From: Gulbenkiania mobilis
GTDB taxonomy: Bacteria; Pseudomonadota; Gammaproteobacteria; Burkholderiales; Chromobacteriaceae
Reading direction: 5' to 3'
DNA length: 64,000 nt
NCBI GenBank assembly: GCA_004346645.1
Contig: SMDA01000004.1
Span: 124,001-188,000 of the forward strand
Positions 55,534 through 64,000 of this stretch are shown piece after piece. A program made the position numbers and the translations under genes. The notes beneath the pieces are model-generated. The model had not been told where the DNA came from. It saw only the letters and a list, made by a program, of their open reading frames with translations, and ran no database searches. The number at the start of each line of letters is the position of its first letter. Position 1 is the first letter of the stretch.

Positions 55534-57750
55534 TCAATTTGCAGGCTGCACTATATTCAAAACAAACCGTTCAATTTGAACTGGATTTACATAAGGGTTA
55601 CTAAGCATCTTTGCCCTCAAGAAGCCTCTGTTCTGCGCATGCAAGATAGAATCTTCAAAATTTGCAAAATCATAAAATTTCTTCAACTCCCTGGTTTCAT
55701 CTGTGTTATTTAGATGCGAAATAAACCAGTTGGCCGTATTTTTGAGGATATTTTTCTGGATACTCGATACTTCTTGTGTCGCATAGACCAGACCAATCCT
55801 GTACTTACTACCCTCCTTGGCCGTACGCACCCATACATCCTTCAAATCGTCTGCTTTACTGGGCGGCAGCAGGTTATGCGCCTCTTCAACGTAGATCAAA
55901 ATGTCTTTTGGTGTTTCGCCGGCAATAAAGGAGCGTTGATTACCCTTGAAGACCTGCCACATAATTCTTCTTGCAGCAGCTTCATTTAACGAAGGCTCAC
56001 CGCCAGCCTGATCAACAATAACCAATTTTCCCTCTAGCAAATCATCATATATCTGCCTAGCAAAATCGCGACTGTTATCACCATCATGATACTGCGCCAA
56101 TCTAGCAACAGACTTCGCACCATTTCCATATCTAAACATTTCTAAAATACGTGACACATTCTGATCTGCCCATGGCTCACCCGTACTACTTTTTTGAACA
56201 TACTTAGTATTAAACTCAGAATATCCACTATCTTTGCTTGAAATAAAATTCGATAAAATTTCCAAGGCACTACTTAGCTTTTCCCAAGTAAGCTTACTGA
56301 CATTAGCAGGGTCAAGTATGTCAGCAGCCACTGAATATGAAGCTTGCTGAGACTCATCCGGGCTAGATCTCATACTTTGAAGAAGGTCCTTACCAAACAA
56401 TCCGTTGCCACCTAAACCTAAAATATCTGGCTTTGAGATAGTATTTGGAGCATCAAGATCTGCTTTCTTTAGCAATGCCCGATAAATCAATACGAGTCTT
56501 CTGTATCGTGTTTGCTTACTTGGATCTGAAATATTATCAGGAACTGACAAATCTACTTCACAGAAATTTTTCACGTACTTTGCCGGATCATCGGCAAGGA
56601 GATCACCCAATATCTCTTTGCCAACACATAACATGTCTAGATCCTCTACGACCTTGTTGTAGTCACTCCAATCGCGCACTTTGTTACCAAAAGCATTGAT
56701 CTGAAGAAGACGACGATCAGGATCATTCTTTGGCCTGCTTAAGCCGTATGTAACAACCTCGTTCTTTCCTTCGTATCTTTCACGCCAAACATTTTTCAAG
56801 GCATTCGCCTCAACATCAGCACCACCTTGAGTATTTTCGTTGGCATATTCGCCGTTATAGTCGAATATAAGTTGCCCAACAGCAACCGGATCAGATGGCG
56901 AGTTTCGTAAGTGATAGATAGATCTCGCAATAATCTTCGTTGTATTTGATTTACCGGTACGACTCATACCAAAAAGTGCAGTGCGTTGCGCGAGTAGATC
57001 GACAGGAGAAATCTGTACGGGTACTTCATCGACGCCTTGCATAGAGCGATTGGTACTTGCATAGCGTACATGACCAATCTGCACTGTAAAATCTTTAAGC
57101 GGGTGATCCGGGGTAAATGTTGAGTCTCTGAAATTAACAATACTTTCCAACGCTTCTTTTACTGGCTTGTACACTTTCAAGCCACTGTTAGGATAAAAGT
57201 TATTGATATCAGAACCAAATTTCAGCTCCAAACTATCGTCGGAAGCTTTTCCCAAATAAAAAGTACCAACCACTTCACATTGCAATCCCGCAAAGGAAAG
57301 CTGATAGCGCGTATAGCTATCCATATTTTCAATAGCTTCCCAATGCTCACTATCGTTCCCCGTCGCACGACGCGCAGCCTCGGCACGAATAATCGTATCC
57401 ATCATGTCGCTTGGGGTCGGTGCAGCCCCTATCACCCGCAACAGCAATACACTGGCGTCGTCCTCTTTCCAGTTGATTGGCGTTTTCCAATGCTGGATTC
57501 TGGAAGCAACCAGATAGCTAAGGTGTGGAATTCCCCCTACCGTCTTACGGTGATGGTCATGTACTTGAACTGTGATATTTCTGAAATCCATTCGGAGTGT
57601 TTCGCCCACATACTGGTCTTTCTGAACAAGGCACCCCAATAAATGCTTAGCATCTTCTTGTTCTGCTTGCTCGTGCTTTCTCTCTACATCTTGTTTTTCC
57701 TGCTCACCGCGCTGTTGAATTATTTCAAATGGATCCAGATTGTTAGCCAT
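55534..57750 (-). CDS. HerA-like DNA translocase ATPase
   Basis: A 738-residue protein: a coiled-coil Gln/Glu-rich N-terminus, an unassigned region to about 270, then a HerA/DUF87 ATPase with RTALFGMSRTGKSNTTKIIA (Walker A), GQLIFDYNGEYAN (Walker B), DILIYVEEAHNLLPP and VYATQEVSSIQKNIL. HerA forms a hexameric ring that pumps DNA to NurA. The ATG at 57750 has AGGAA seven bases upstream; the ATG at 57765 is less likely. First gene of the herA-nurA operon. Confidence 0.87.
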   Translation of the reverse strand: MANNLDPFEIIQQRGEQEKQDVERKHEQAEQEDAKHLLGCLVQKDQYVGETLRMDFRNITVQVHDHHRKTVGGIPHLSYLVASRIQHWKTPINWKEDDASVLLLRVIGAAPTPSDMMDTIIRAEAARRATGNDSEHWEAIENMDSYTRYQLSFAGLQCEVVGTFYLGKASDDSLELKFGSDINNFYPNSGLKVYKPVKEALESIVNFRDSTFTPDHPLKDFTVQIGHVRYASTNRSMQGVDEVPVQISPVDLLAQRTALFGMSRTGKSNTTKIIARSIYHLRNSPSDPVAVGQLIFDYNGEYANENTQGGADVEANALKNVWRERYEGKNEVVTYGLSRPKNDPDRRLLQINAFGNKVRDWSDYNKVVEDLDMLCVGKEILGDLLADDPAKYVKNFCEVDLSVPDNISDPSKQTRYRRLVLIYRALLKKADLDAPNTISKPDILGLGGNGLFGKDLLQSMRSSPDESQQASYSVAADILDPANVSKLTWEKLSSALEILSNFISSKDSGYSEFNTKYVQKSSTGEPWADQNVSRILEMFRYGNGAKSVARLAQYHDGDNSRDFARQIYDDLLEGKLVIVDQAGGEPSLNEAAARRIMWQVFKGNQRSFIAGETPKDILIYVEEAHNLLPPSKADDLKDVWVRTAKEGSKYRIGLVYATQEVSSIQKNILKNTANWFISHLNNTDETRELKKFYDFANFEDSILHAQNRGFLRAKMLSNPYVNPVQIERFVLNIVQPAN

Positions 57751-57791
57751 GATATTTCCTGACATTTATAAATTATTTAACACATCATCCC

Positions 57792-57857
57792 AATGCAAAA
57801 ATTTATAGATTTTGCATTAATCACCACTTTACAAATTGATCACATTCAAGATCAATT
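57792..57857. promoter_or_regulatory. Two inverted repeats upstream of herA
   Basis: AATGCAAAA (57792-57800) with TTTTGCATT (57810-57818), and AATTGATC (57834-57841) with GATCAATT (57850-57857), are exact inverted repeats with 9- and 8-base spacers. They fill the 123-bp AT-rich gap between tnsE and herA and are likely operators. Confidence 0.6.
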
Positions 57858-57873
57858 ACTCAACATACTCCTC

Positions 57874-59490
57874 TCACCATGAGCCTAATGATTTCTCGAT
57901 ACGGTACAATAGCCGCTTAGCTACCTGCGCCAAGTAAGGCTTTGAATAGCTGCTCAAATTTCGCTTGAGTAATCGTGGTAGCCGATAAACCGTAGCCAAT
58001 GGAGATAACCGCTCTTCAAGGTCATTGCCCCAATGCCCCCCGTTACACACTGCATCCATGAGAACTTGGTTGATCAGCGCCTCCAATGCGGCTCGGTTCA
58101 AGGGCTGGTTTTCTCTGAGGGCCAAGGTTGAAATGGCACGATCACCGGTACGGTCGATATCAATTACCACTAGCTCCGGTCGGTTGGCAGATGAAAAAAT
58201 GGCGACCAGGCTTACACGTGAGCGTCGTTCCGCAGTTGAGAACGCTCGCCCTGGCGGGAGCTTGCAGAGTGTCATCGCCAGCTCAATATTCGGGCGCAAT
58301 GCCGCCATGAGCCTTATAACGCATGCCATTGGCCCCAGCCGGCCCAGTTCCTCCCAACCCACAGCCTCCAGGAACTCGAATTCAATCGGCAAGACATGGG
58401 ATATGGGTATCTGCTGGGCAACGCTGACGGTGGTGACGCGCCGTAACCGACCCTGCGACGCGCGCCCTCCGGATTTCCTGCCCGGCTTGGTGGTCGGCTT
58501 CTCGGTCCTCCAAATCCTCGTAGCAGCCACCGGGTTGATAAAATCTGCTCGTCGCGAAGGAATAGGTACTCCTGCCTGGCCTCTGTCTGTACGTGAACCG
58601 GTATCCTCCACCTCGGTTCGATAGTGGGAAGAACCATTTTCTGAGCGTGGGCCCGACTGTCCACTGCCTTTTTCGGATTCGACCAATTTTGGTCGATAGA
58701 CAAGGGAAGGATGAGAGAACGAAAGCTTTCCGCAAGGTACAGATCGGCCGGACAGATGTTGCAATTCAAGAACCAGCCATGTGCCATTGTGCTCAATCCC
58801 CCTGAATGTCCATGTCGAATTAGGGATATCAGGGGGAACAAAGCTGACATAGGATTTACCAACCGTTTCCGCATACACGCTCTCCCAACTAGTGCGGGCG
58901 GACTTGTCATAGGCCAACCAAGCGAATTCCTGCACGAAGCTCTGACTCAGCAGCCGCAAGGGCATATCACCGCTGAAACTCAGATGTAGAGGCTTTCCAA
59001 ACTCGAATGCCTGTTGTTGATGCAACGTCATCAAACTGCCAGGTACCATCAGCGCGTTGGCCATCGTCTTGTTGCACGCAAACAGAAAACGCACCAGTTC
59101 TGCGGTAGGGATGAAGATGACCCCTTGCTCAGTTGCATACTTCAACAAATGTTGCACACCGCCACGATGAGCTCCAAACGAATACAACCCAGCAGGAAGC
59201 CGGTCAGAGCCAACCTCCTCACCCTCGGCTACATTGGGGATCGTGGCAGTTCCCGTTACGCCTCGGGAGTGAAACTGCAACAGTTGGCCATCTTCAAAAT
59301 GTGCACCTAGTGTCAGCATTGGGTACATCCCAATAGGCAATGATCGGACCCAAAATTTTCCGGACAGCATGCCGCGCATCACCACCCGGATCTGCCAACC
59401 AAGATCGGTTTGATGATAAAAGCCGGCCAGCCAATAGACCTCTAATATCTCCAGTTCGTGCTCGAATGCACCGATCACCAATCCCGTCAT
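57874..59490 (-). CDS. tnsE: TnsE-like target-selection protein
   Basis: A 538-residue protein, the same length as Tn7 TnsE, in the fifth position of the tns operon. Its start overlaps the tnsD stop (ATGA). The C-terminal domain (FLEAVGWEELGRLGPMACVI, RSRVSLVAIFSSANRPELVV, LRENQPLNRAALEALI) fits the TnsE domain that in Tn7 binds the beta clamp and directs insertion into replicating, often conjugal, DNA. The assignment rests on order, length and domain outline. Confidence 0.8.
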   Translation of the reverse strand: MTGLVIGAFEHELEILEVYWLAGFYHQTDLGWQIRVVMRGMLSGKFWVRSLPIGMYPMLTLGAHFEDGQLLQFHSRGVTGTATIPNVAEGEEVGSDRLPAGLYSFGAHRGGVQHLLKYATEQGVIFIPTAELVRFLFACNKTMANALMVPGSLMTLHQQQAFEFGKPLHLSFSGDMPLRLLSQSFVQEFAWLAYDKSARTSWESVYAETVGKSYVSFVPPDIPNSTWTFRGIEHNGTWLVLELQHLSGRSVPCGKLSFSHPSLVYRPKLVESEKGSGQSGPRSENGSSHYRTEVEDTGSRTDRGQAGVPIPSRRADFINPVAATRIWRTEKPTTKPGRKSGGRASQGRLRRVTTVSVAQQIPISHVLPIEFEFLEAVGWEELGRLGPMACVIRLMAALRPNIELAMTLCKLPPGRAFSTAERRSRVSLVAIFSSANRPELVVIDIDRTGDRAISTLALRENQPLNRAALEALINQVLMDAVCNGGHWGNDLEERLSPLATVYRLPRLLKRNLSSYSKPYLAQVAKRLLYRIEKSLGSW

Positions 59491-61202
59491 GATCGTTTCG
59501 CAAAAGCGCCAAGATCAGGGAAATTGAGTTCAATTTCTTGCGGAGAGAGATGCCGTAACCCAGCCTTCCTCTGCACACGCCAGGGCATGGGAGTAATCCC
59601 TTGCGCCTGAAGTTGAGCAACCGCCCATTTCACACGGCGCAGACGAAAAGTCTCAACACTTTCAAGAACCTCTTGGATAGCTGTGGCTGTGAGCGGCAAA
59701 TAGGCAAATTTCTTCTGTAAACAACCAGGGCGATCGATTTGCCGCTCTAGCCGTGTCTTGCTCACGCGCTGGGGAGGATCGATCGCTCGAATTACCGCCG
59801 CGGCGGCCAAGACTTTTTCTCGCCACACCACATCGAGCTGATCGCTAACACTGTCAGGATGATTCGTGCGCTGGCGGGCCCGTTTTGTTGGGGCCGATAT
59901 GCGTGCATGTTGATTGCGGCATTCCTTCGGAGAACCTAACAGCAGCCACCGAGGAGAAAGACCCAACTGCACGCACTGTCGGCGAACGGTGTTGGCATCC
60001 ACATGCAGCAACCGAGCTGTGCTTCGTAAGCTCTCCCCGCTTCGTATCGCCTCACGAAGACCGATCTCGAAAATGCGACCGTATGCCAAAGGCCGATGCC
60101 GGTCACTGACCAATCCGTCCTCGTTTACATGCCGGCAATACTGATAACCACAATCACAGCGGAACACTCCGATCGTCCACTTGCGATTGCGATGGGTCGA
60201 CACCGAGTGAATCAGCAATTGTCCCTGGTGCGGCTCCAAAGGATTCAAGCAGGGCCATGGACCACGCCCGAACGGCCCCTCGATTTGCGGGCAACAATCT
60301 AGAAACTGCTGCAGAAGCAGATGATATAGAGGGTGTGGGCTCCCTCCGCGCTTACGGCTGAATACAGCTGACCACAGATCAAAGCCCGCATGTACTTTAT
60401 TTCCCAACAGATGACGGAGCCATTCGAGCCGGTGGAATTGCAGAAACTGCTCATTCAGCCGGGCCAGTGCCATCTTTGCATTCCCGCGTAAAAATCCTCG
60501 GTCAACTAGGGCATCGTGATAGTCAGAACGCCATTCCTCTGGTGCTCTCGGCGGGGGCATCTGATTCAGCAATGATGTGCTTCGTTGGGCAAGATCTTCG
60601 ATGCGCTGCCATGTCGAAGACGACCGCTCAATACTCGGTGTCTCGCCATGCTGGCAGTTGTCCCGCAAGGCAGCGATAAAGGCATGTGGGCTCTCACGAC
60701 CAAGCCGCACCTGACTCAGACGGAGCGGCTCACCATGATCAATGCAGACCAAAACACCCGGCAACTGGTGCGATCGACGCCAATACAATTCACCAAGCGT
60801 CGCATCCATCTCGTTTACACATGCAGGGCAGTACCGTAACTGGGAAATAGCCGGAACTAGCGTTGCGGCCAAACCCAACCGCATATGCAATCCAGCAGCT
60901 CCATTCTTGGTCATCGCCAGCAGCGCATCGTGCCTTCTGATTTCATCGCTAAATGCCAGGAAATACGGGTAGAGCGTCAACTCGTAGACCATCCGCTGGC
61001 TGCTCAGGCCCCGCTCAGGGGGAATGCGCCGTACCAGCCGAGCGAGATGGCCGGGCAGATCCAGGCTGGCATGAACATGCCGATTGCCGAATAAGTCTTC
61101 GAGGGTCTGTGTAGGGCTCGTTGAGCCGGTGTGACGGTGATAGCGCGCCAGTACGCTGTAGAGCAATTCATCTCGGTAAATTTGCGGGAAATAGCTCAGC
61201 AT
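59487..61202 (-). CDS. tnsD: TnsD/TniQ-family target-selection protein
   Basis: A 571-residue protein with an N-terminal TniQ domain (YFPQIYRDELLYSVLARYHR), a Cys-His zinc finger (RYCPACVNEMDATLGELYW, LPGVLVCIDHGEPL), a second finger-like region (IGVFRCDCGYQYCRHVNEDG) and C-terminal helix-turn-helix segments (SLRSTARLLHVDANTVRRQC). Tn7 TnsD (508 residues) binds attTn7 in glmS. The 60 extra residues may reflect a different or extended target site. Confidence 0.9.
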   Translation of the reverse strand: MLSYFPQIYRDELLYSVLARYHRHTGSTSPTQTLEDLFGNRHVHASLDLPGHLARLVRRIPPERGLSSQRMVYELTLYPYFLAFSDEIRRHDALLAMTKNGAAGLHMRLGLAATLVPAISQLRYCPACVNEMDATLGELYWRRSHQLPGVLVCIDHGEPLRLSQVRLGRESPHAFIAALRDNCQHGETPSIERSSSTWQRIEDLAQRSTSLLNQMPPPRAPEEWRSDYHDALVDRGFLRGNAKMALARLNEQFLQFHRLEWLRHLLGNKVHAGFDLWSAVFSRKRGGSPHPLYHLLLQQFLDCCPQIEGPFGRGPWPCLNPLEPHQGQLLIHSVSTHRNRKWTIGVFRCDCGYQYCRHVNEDGLVSDRHRPLAYGRIFEIGLREAIRSGESLRSTARLLHVDANTVRRQCVQLGLSPRWLLLGSPKECRNQHARISAPTKRARQRTNHPDSVSDQLDVVWREKVLAAAAVIRAIDPPQRVSKTRLERQIDRPGCLQKKFAYLPLTATAIQEVLESVETFRLRRVKWAVAQLQAQGITPMPWRVQRKAGLRHLSPQEIELNFPDLGAFAKRS

Positions 61203-61213
61203 GGCGCCATCCT

Positions 61214-62836
61214 TTATGCCGCGAAATCCGCTAACGGTGATTTGATCACTCCGCGCACCCTCAGCGCCTCATAGGCACGCAATCCTTGCTGACGCCCCTC
61301 CTTCGTAATGAACCTCAAATCGTCGTCTTCAAGTACAGTGTCTTTTTTTGGCTTACCCTGCCGGCGTGTCGGTTTGGCTTTGTTCGGCACCGGTGCTTGA
61401 TGATTACTCAGGATGCGACCGATCAGTTCCTTCGGATCGGCATTGGGGTGTGCGGCCAATGCATCGCTGACGAATTGCCCGGCAATTGCAGACTCCATAC
61501 CCAGATTGACCAGCACCTCAACCACTTTGTCGCGCGTGTCATCCGGCTTTCGCACCAGTACACGGGCCGATATGGTCGATTCGCTTTGCGTGGATTGCAG
61601 CGTCCAGGTATCGAACAGCCGCTGAACATGTTCATGGAGCGGCAGTAAATCATCGAACTGACTTAACGCCTTGAGGTTGCCGGATTTCAGCGCAGCAATC
61701 ATCGGCGCAATGATCTTGAAGTTCTCTCTGGCGACATACCGAATCAGCTGTGCATCAATCCGCTCAGGCCGATTTCGCACAGCCCGCATCTGAATCGCAT
61801 ACTTCTGCGTCAACATGTACAGATTGATGACCACGTCGACGATCCCCTGGCTTTCCTCATAGAGTGCCGTCCGGATTTCGTCGTCAAGCGGGGAATATTC
61901 CCGGGTCCACTGCAATTGCCACATGTGCTGGATAAAATGGTCCCAGCTGGCATTTTTCGGCATACGCTCCCAGACCATGGAGCCCAAGCCACTTGCACGG
62001 CGCGCCTGCCGGAAATCCTTCTGCAGCAGGGGCAAGGCACTCAACGTGCCGATGAAAATCATGGGGATCGCCACCAAGTTGACCATCCGTACCAGGAAAG
62101 CCATCAAGTCTTGCGATGTCGTCCCGCTGTTTTCCTGGATGTTCTGGATCTCGTCGATCACCAGCACGCCGATTGCATGCAAACTGGCAATCTGGGCCAT
62201 ATGCACCACCATCGCGCCGGCGGCCGTGCCAGACCGGCCATACTTCGCCAGATAGTTGGTCCCCAGCAGCCGATCGACTTCAGCAAAGAAACTGATGCAC
62301 AGGTCCTTATGTGATCCCCTGGAAGGGCACTCGAGCTTCAGCCAGACAATCTGATGCAGACTGAATGGCTCGCGGTGATAGATCACCTGATCGTACAGCG
62401 ACAGCACCCGCTCCATAGATTTGGTTTTGCCGACGCCCGAGCAGCCAACTAAGGCGAAACTCGCCGCGGTGTTGCCAACCTGGTGGCGACTGGCCGTCAA
62501 ATCCTGCTGTTCGATGCGTTCGTAGTTATTCTGCAGATGGCGTATATAATCCCCATTTGCGGGATTTCTCCCAACATATCCCTGCCGTAGCAGCATCGCA
62601 AAATGCTGCTCAAGAGCCAGATGCTGTTCGAGCGGCTCGAAAAACCGTTTCAACCGCAACAGACAATGCGCACGAATATGATCTGGGTAATTCCGTTCGG
62701 CATCCTCGTGGATAGCCGGCACGCCCAATGCTTGCACGCTGTCCGCTGTCGACAAGATCGACGGCAGCCGCGCAATAAAGGGGTTATCCCGGTATTCGGG
62801 AAGCCAGAGCGAGTCTTGGACCTCAGTCATCGGCAT
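61214..62836 (-). CDS. tnsC: TnsC AAA+ regulator of transposition
   Basis: A 540-residue AAA+ ATPase: VGCSGVGKTKSMERVLSLYD (Walker A near 133), IGVLVIDEIQNIQENSGTTS (Walker B near 230) and IPMIFIGTLSALPLL (sensor 1). TnsC links target-bound TnsD or TnsE to the transposase. Length is close to Tn7 TnsC (555). It overlaps tnsB by 14 bases and precedes tnsD by 11. Confidence 0.93.
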   Translation of the reverse strand: MPMTEVQDSLWLPEYRDNPFIARLPSILSTADSVQALGVPAIHEDAERNYPDHIRAHCLLRLKRFFEPLEQHLALEQHFAMLLRQGYVGRNPANGDYIRHLQNNYERIEQQDLTASRHQVGNTAASFALVGCSGVGKTKSMERVLSLYDQVIYHREPFSLHQIVWLKLECPSRGSHKDLCISFFAEVDRLLGTNYLAKYGRSGTAAGAMVVHMAQIASLHAIGVLVIDEIQNIQENSGTTSQDLMAFLVRMVNLVAIPMIFIGTLSALPLLQKDFRQARRASGLGSMVWERMPKNASWDHFIQHMWQLQWTREYSPLDDEIRTALYEESQGIVDVVINLYMLTQKYAIQMRAVRNRPERIDAQLIRYVARENFKIIAPMIAALKSGNLKALSQFDDLLPLHEHVQRLFDTWTLQSTQSESTISARVLVRKPDDTRDKVVEVLVNLGMESAIAGQFVSDALAAHPNADPKELIGRILSNHQAPVPNKAKPTRRQGKPKKDTVLEDDDLRFITKEGRQQGLRAYEALRVRGVIKSPLADFAA

Positions 62837-64000
62837 CCCTTTCGGGTTTCAGGCTGCTGAGAATCTCGGTGATACCAGGAGAGGACAGATCATCCGGGAC
62901 ATTCGTGCGCAAGGGGATTACCTTGGCGGGCGTCTCTGCCGGCGTGGTAGGAGGTAGGAACCGCTCAGATTGACGTGCGGCGTGTTTCTCAGCTGCCCGG
63001 TTCTCACGCACCTTCGCGGTACGCTCCTGGTTGGACTCAGTCGTTTCAGGCTTCTTGGCATCCGCATCCGCGACAATGGCCTCGATGCGCGACGCCAAGT
63101 CGGCGGAGGACAGCGTTTGGCGTGGCCGCGCCGCCTGTATCTGTTTACTCTCCTCAACCTGTCGCAGGTCACTCTCCCACACCGACATTCCCTGATCTGC
63201 CCGGCTGCGGTCGGTCAAAAAACACTCTTGGTAGCCATTGGCGGCTTCCGCGTCGTGCAGGTAGATCATGTCGGTGGAAATGGGATCGTAGGAGATATCG
63301 ACGTTCCAGCGGCCGCGCTGGCGGGCGGCGTCAAACCAGTGTGATTCGATCGCTTTGGCACAGCTATAGTAGCGACCCTGGAATTTGAGCCCGAAGGTTG
63401 TGACCGTCGCGGAGGCGGTCGGCAACAGGCTGAAACGCACACGTTTTTCTGGCCAACGCCGCAATGCGCCACTGCAATTGGCAATGCCCCATTCCCACAG
63501 ATCGATCGGAATCGGCGGCACCTCATCGCGAACCATCTGCGACGAACGGTCATAGCTGGTCAGCGCATGCGAGTTGTTGTAGTACAGCACGCATTCGATG
63601 ATCACCTGCGTGAACTGGTCGATATCCAGCGTCGCATCCAGCCGGTAATCCCGCCCGCCGCGCGCCCGAAAATCGGTTTCGATATAGCCAGGGGTATAGG
63701 CCTTGAACTTGGCCGGCAACAGTCGAAAACGCTGTTCGACGATGCCCTTCCAATCTGCGCGGAACGGCGCTGTATTCTCGACCAGAACGTTAAAGTTGTT
63801 GATCAGATTCTCGATATGGCGCGCTTCGATCTCGCCTCGGTCACCCAGCAAAATCCCGGGCAGGAAATGACAGGGCCAGTCGGCCTCTTCGATGTCGATG
63901 TTGAAGCGCTTGCAGAACGCCACCTTGTCGCCGGCCGTATTGGCCAGCGCTAGCATCGCCCCGATCCAGGACGGCCCCTCCAGCCCCACGTAGATACCGA
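62823..64000 (-). CDS. tnsB: TnsB transposase, C-terminal part (5' end outside window)
   Basis: The last 390 or so residues of a DDE transposase of the TnsB/Mu family. The frame is open at the window edge (GIYVGLEGPSWIGAM). The second catalytic Asp is in LLGDRGEIEARHI and the Glu in DWKGIVEQRFRLLPAKFKAY; the first Asp lies outside. The Mu-transposase C-terminal barrel follows (FGLKFQGRYYSC), with a charged tail that in Tn7 contacts TnsC. It cuts and joins the 3' transposon ends. Confidence 0.93.
   Translation of the reverse strand, partial: GIYVGLEGPSWIGAMLALANTAGDKVAFCKRFNIDIEEADWPCHFLPGILLGDRGEIEARHIENLINNFNVLVENTAPFRADWKGIVEQRFRLLPAKFKAYTPGYIETDFRARGGRDYRLDATLDIDQFTQVIIECVLYYNNSHALTSYDRSSQMVRDEVPPIPIDLWEWGIANCSGALRRWPEKRVRFSLLPTASATVTTFGLKFQGRYYSCAKAIESHWFDAARQRGRWNVDISYDPISTDMIYLHDAEAANGYQECFLTDRSRADQGMSVWESDLRQVEESKQIQAARPRQTLSSADLASRIEAIVADADAKKPETTESNQERTAKVRENRAAEKHAARQSERFLPPTTPAETPAKVIPLRTNVPDDLSSPGITEILSSLKPERDADD

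Larger units (their letters stand above)
46572..64000. mobile_element. Tn7-like transposon (left end, cargo, tnsE-D-C-B; right end outside)
   Basis: The left tip begins TGTAGACAAACAATAAAG. Transposition genes run tnsB-tnsC-tnsD-tnsE on the minus strand from the right edge, the Tn7 order, with tnsA and the right end expected beyond 64 kb. The 11 kb between left end and tnsE is cargo: a NACHT NTPase, an NdpA/membrane pair and an MTase-NurA-HerA module. GCGGA (46567-46571) is the predicted left copy of the 5-bp target duplication. Confidence 0.88.

Noticed and set aside
46572..64000. CRISPR array or Cas genes in the Tn7-like element
   Set aside because: No regularly spaced direct repeats or Cas proteins are seen, and the presence of both TnsD and TnsE indicates canonical targeting.

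Overview
The window is a high-GC proteobacterial chromosome segment. Gene content (ThrB-type homoserine kinase, oxygen-dependent HemF, CstA/YbdD, CysB-type LysR, AzoR) and style suggest a betaproteobacterium, most likely a Neisseriales/Chromobacteriaceae-like genus; this assignment is inference. Three compartments are visible: a core backbone (1-28.2 kb and 40.7-46.5 kb), a compact integrase-bearing island just after a tRNA-Leu (about 28.2-40.6 kb), and the left end plus most of a Tn7-like transposon (46,572 to beyond the right edge).

Core, 1-28 kb: the homoserine kinase end, a YeiE/YeiH-like divergent pair, YbdD-CstA, a glutathione transferase, HemF, two small DUF proteins, AzoR with a divergent LysR regulator, and a three-gene copper-associated periplasmic cluster (small His/Cys secreted protein, DUF411, DUF305) ending in two back-to-back perfect hairpins. 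A six-gene minus-strand signalling operon follows (CHASE3-GAF hybrid kinase with three receivers, CheR, CheB, receiver-kinase, two receivers). After an AI-2E-family exporter, an ABC exporter and a thioredoxin comes a stressosome-like operon: RsbR (interrupted by one in-frame TAG), RsbS, RsbT, an RsbX-like phosphatase fused to an ATPase domain, and a kinase-receiver. An alpha/beta hydrolase and a degenerate EAL protein close the region.

Island 1 (28.2-40.6 kb) combines a tyrosine integrase, an AlpA-like HTH protein, a large primase-helicase, an origin-like region with 13 copies of CGGGAA/TTCCCG in 381 bp, a small-terminase-like protein and a type II restriction-modification pair. There is no large terminase, portal, capsid or tail gene. 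This is the layout of a phage satellite (PICI/P4-like) carrying defence cargo. Core returns at 40.7 kb with a CysB-like regulator, an OmpA-type lipoprotein and three consecutive zinc-ribbon/membrane proteins of unknown role.

Tn7-like element (46,572 to the right edge): three TnsB-site-like repeats (core ACAATAAAG) mark the left end. The transposition genes tnsE, tnsD, tnsC and tnsB (cut by the window edge) lie at the right, all on the minus strand, in the canonical Tn7 order. Between them is an 11-kb cargo of apparent defence genes: a NACHT NTPase, an NdpA-like protein paired with a membrane protein, and a module of an AbiEi-like-HTH/DNA-methyltransferase fusion facing a NurA-HerA pair, with inverted-repeat operators. 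The cargo is visibly more AT-rich than the core.

Across the core, the 9-mer TTCGGCCAA/TTGGCCGAA occurs 20 times (21 in the window). It is absent from island 1 and found once in the Tn7-like part. It appears in several reading frames, in intergenic DNA, and as the arms of a terminator, which is how DNA-uptake sequences behave.
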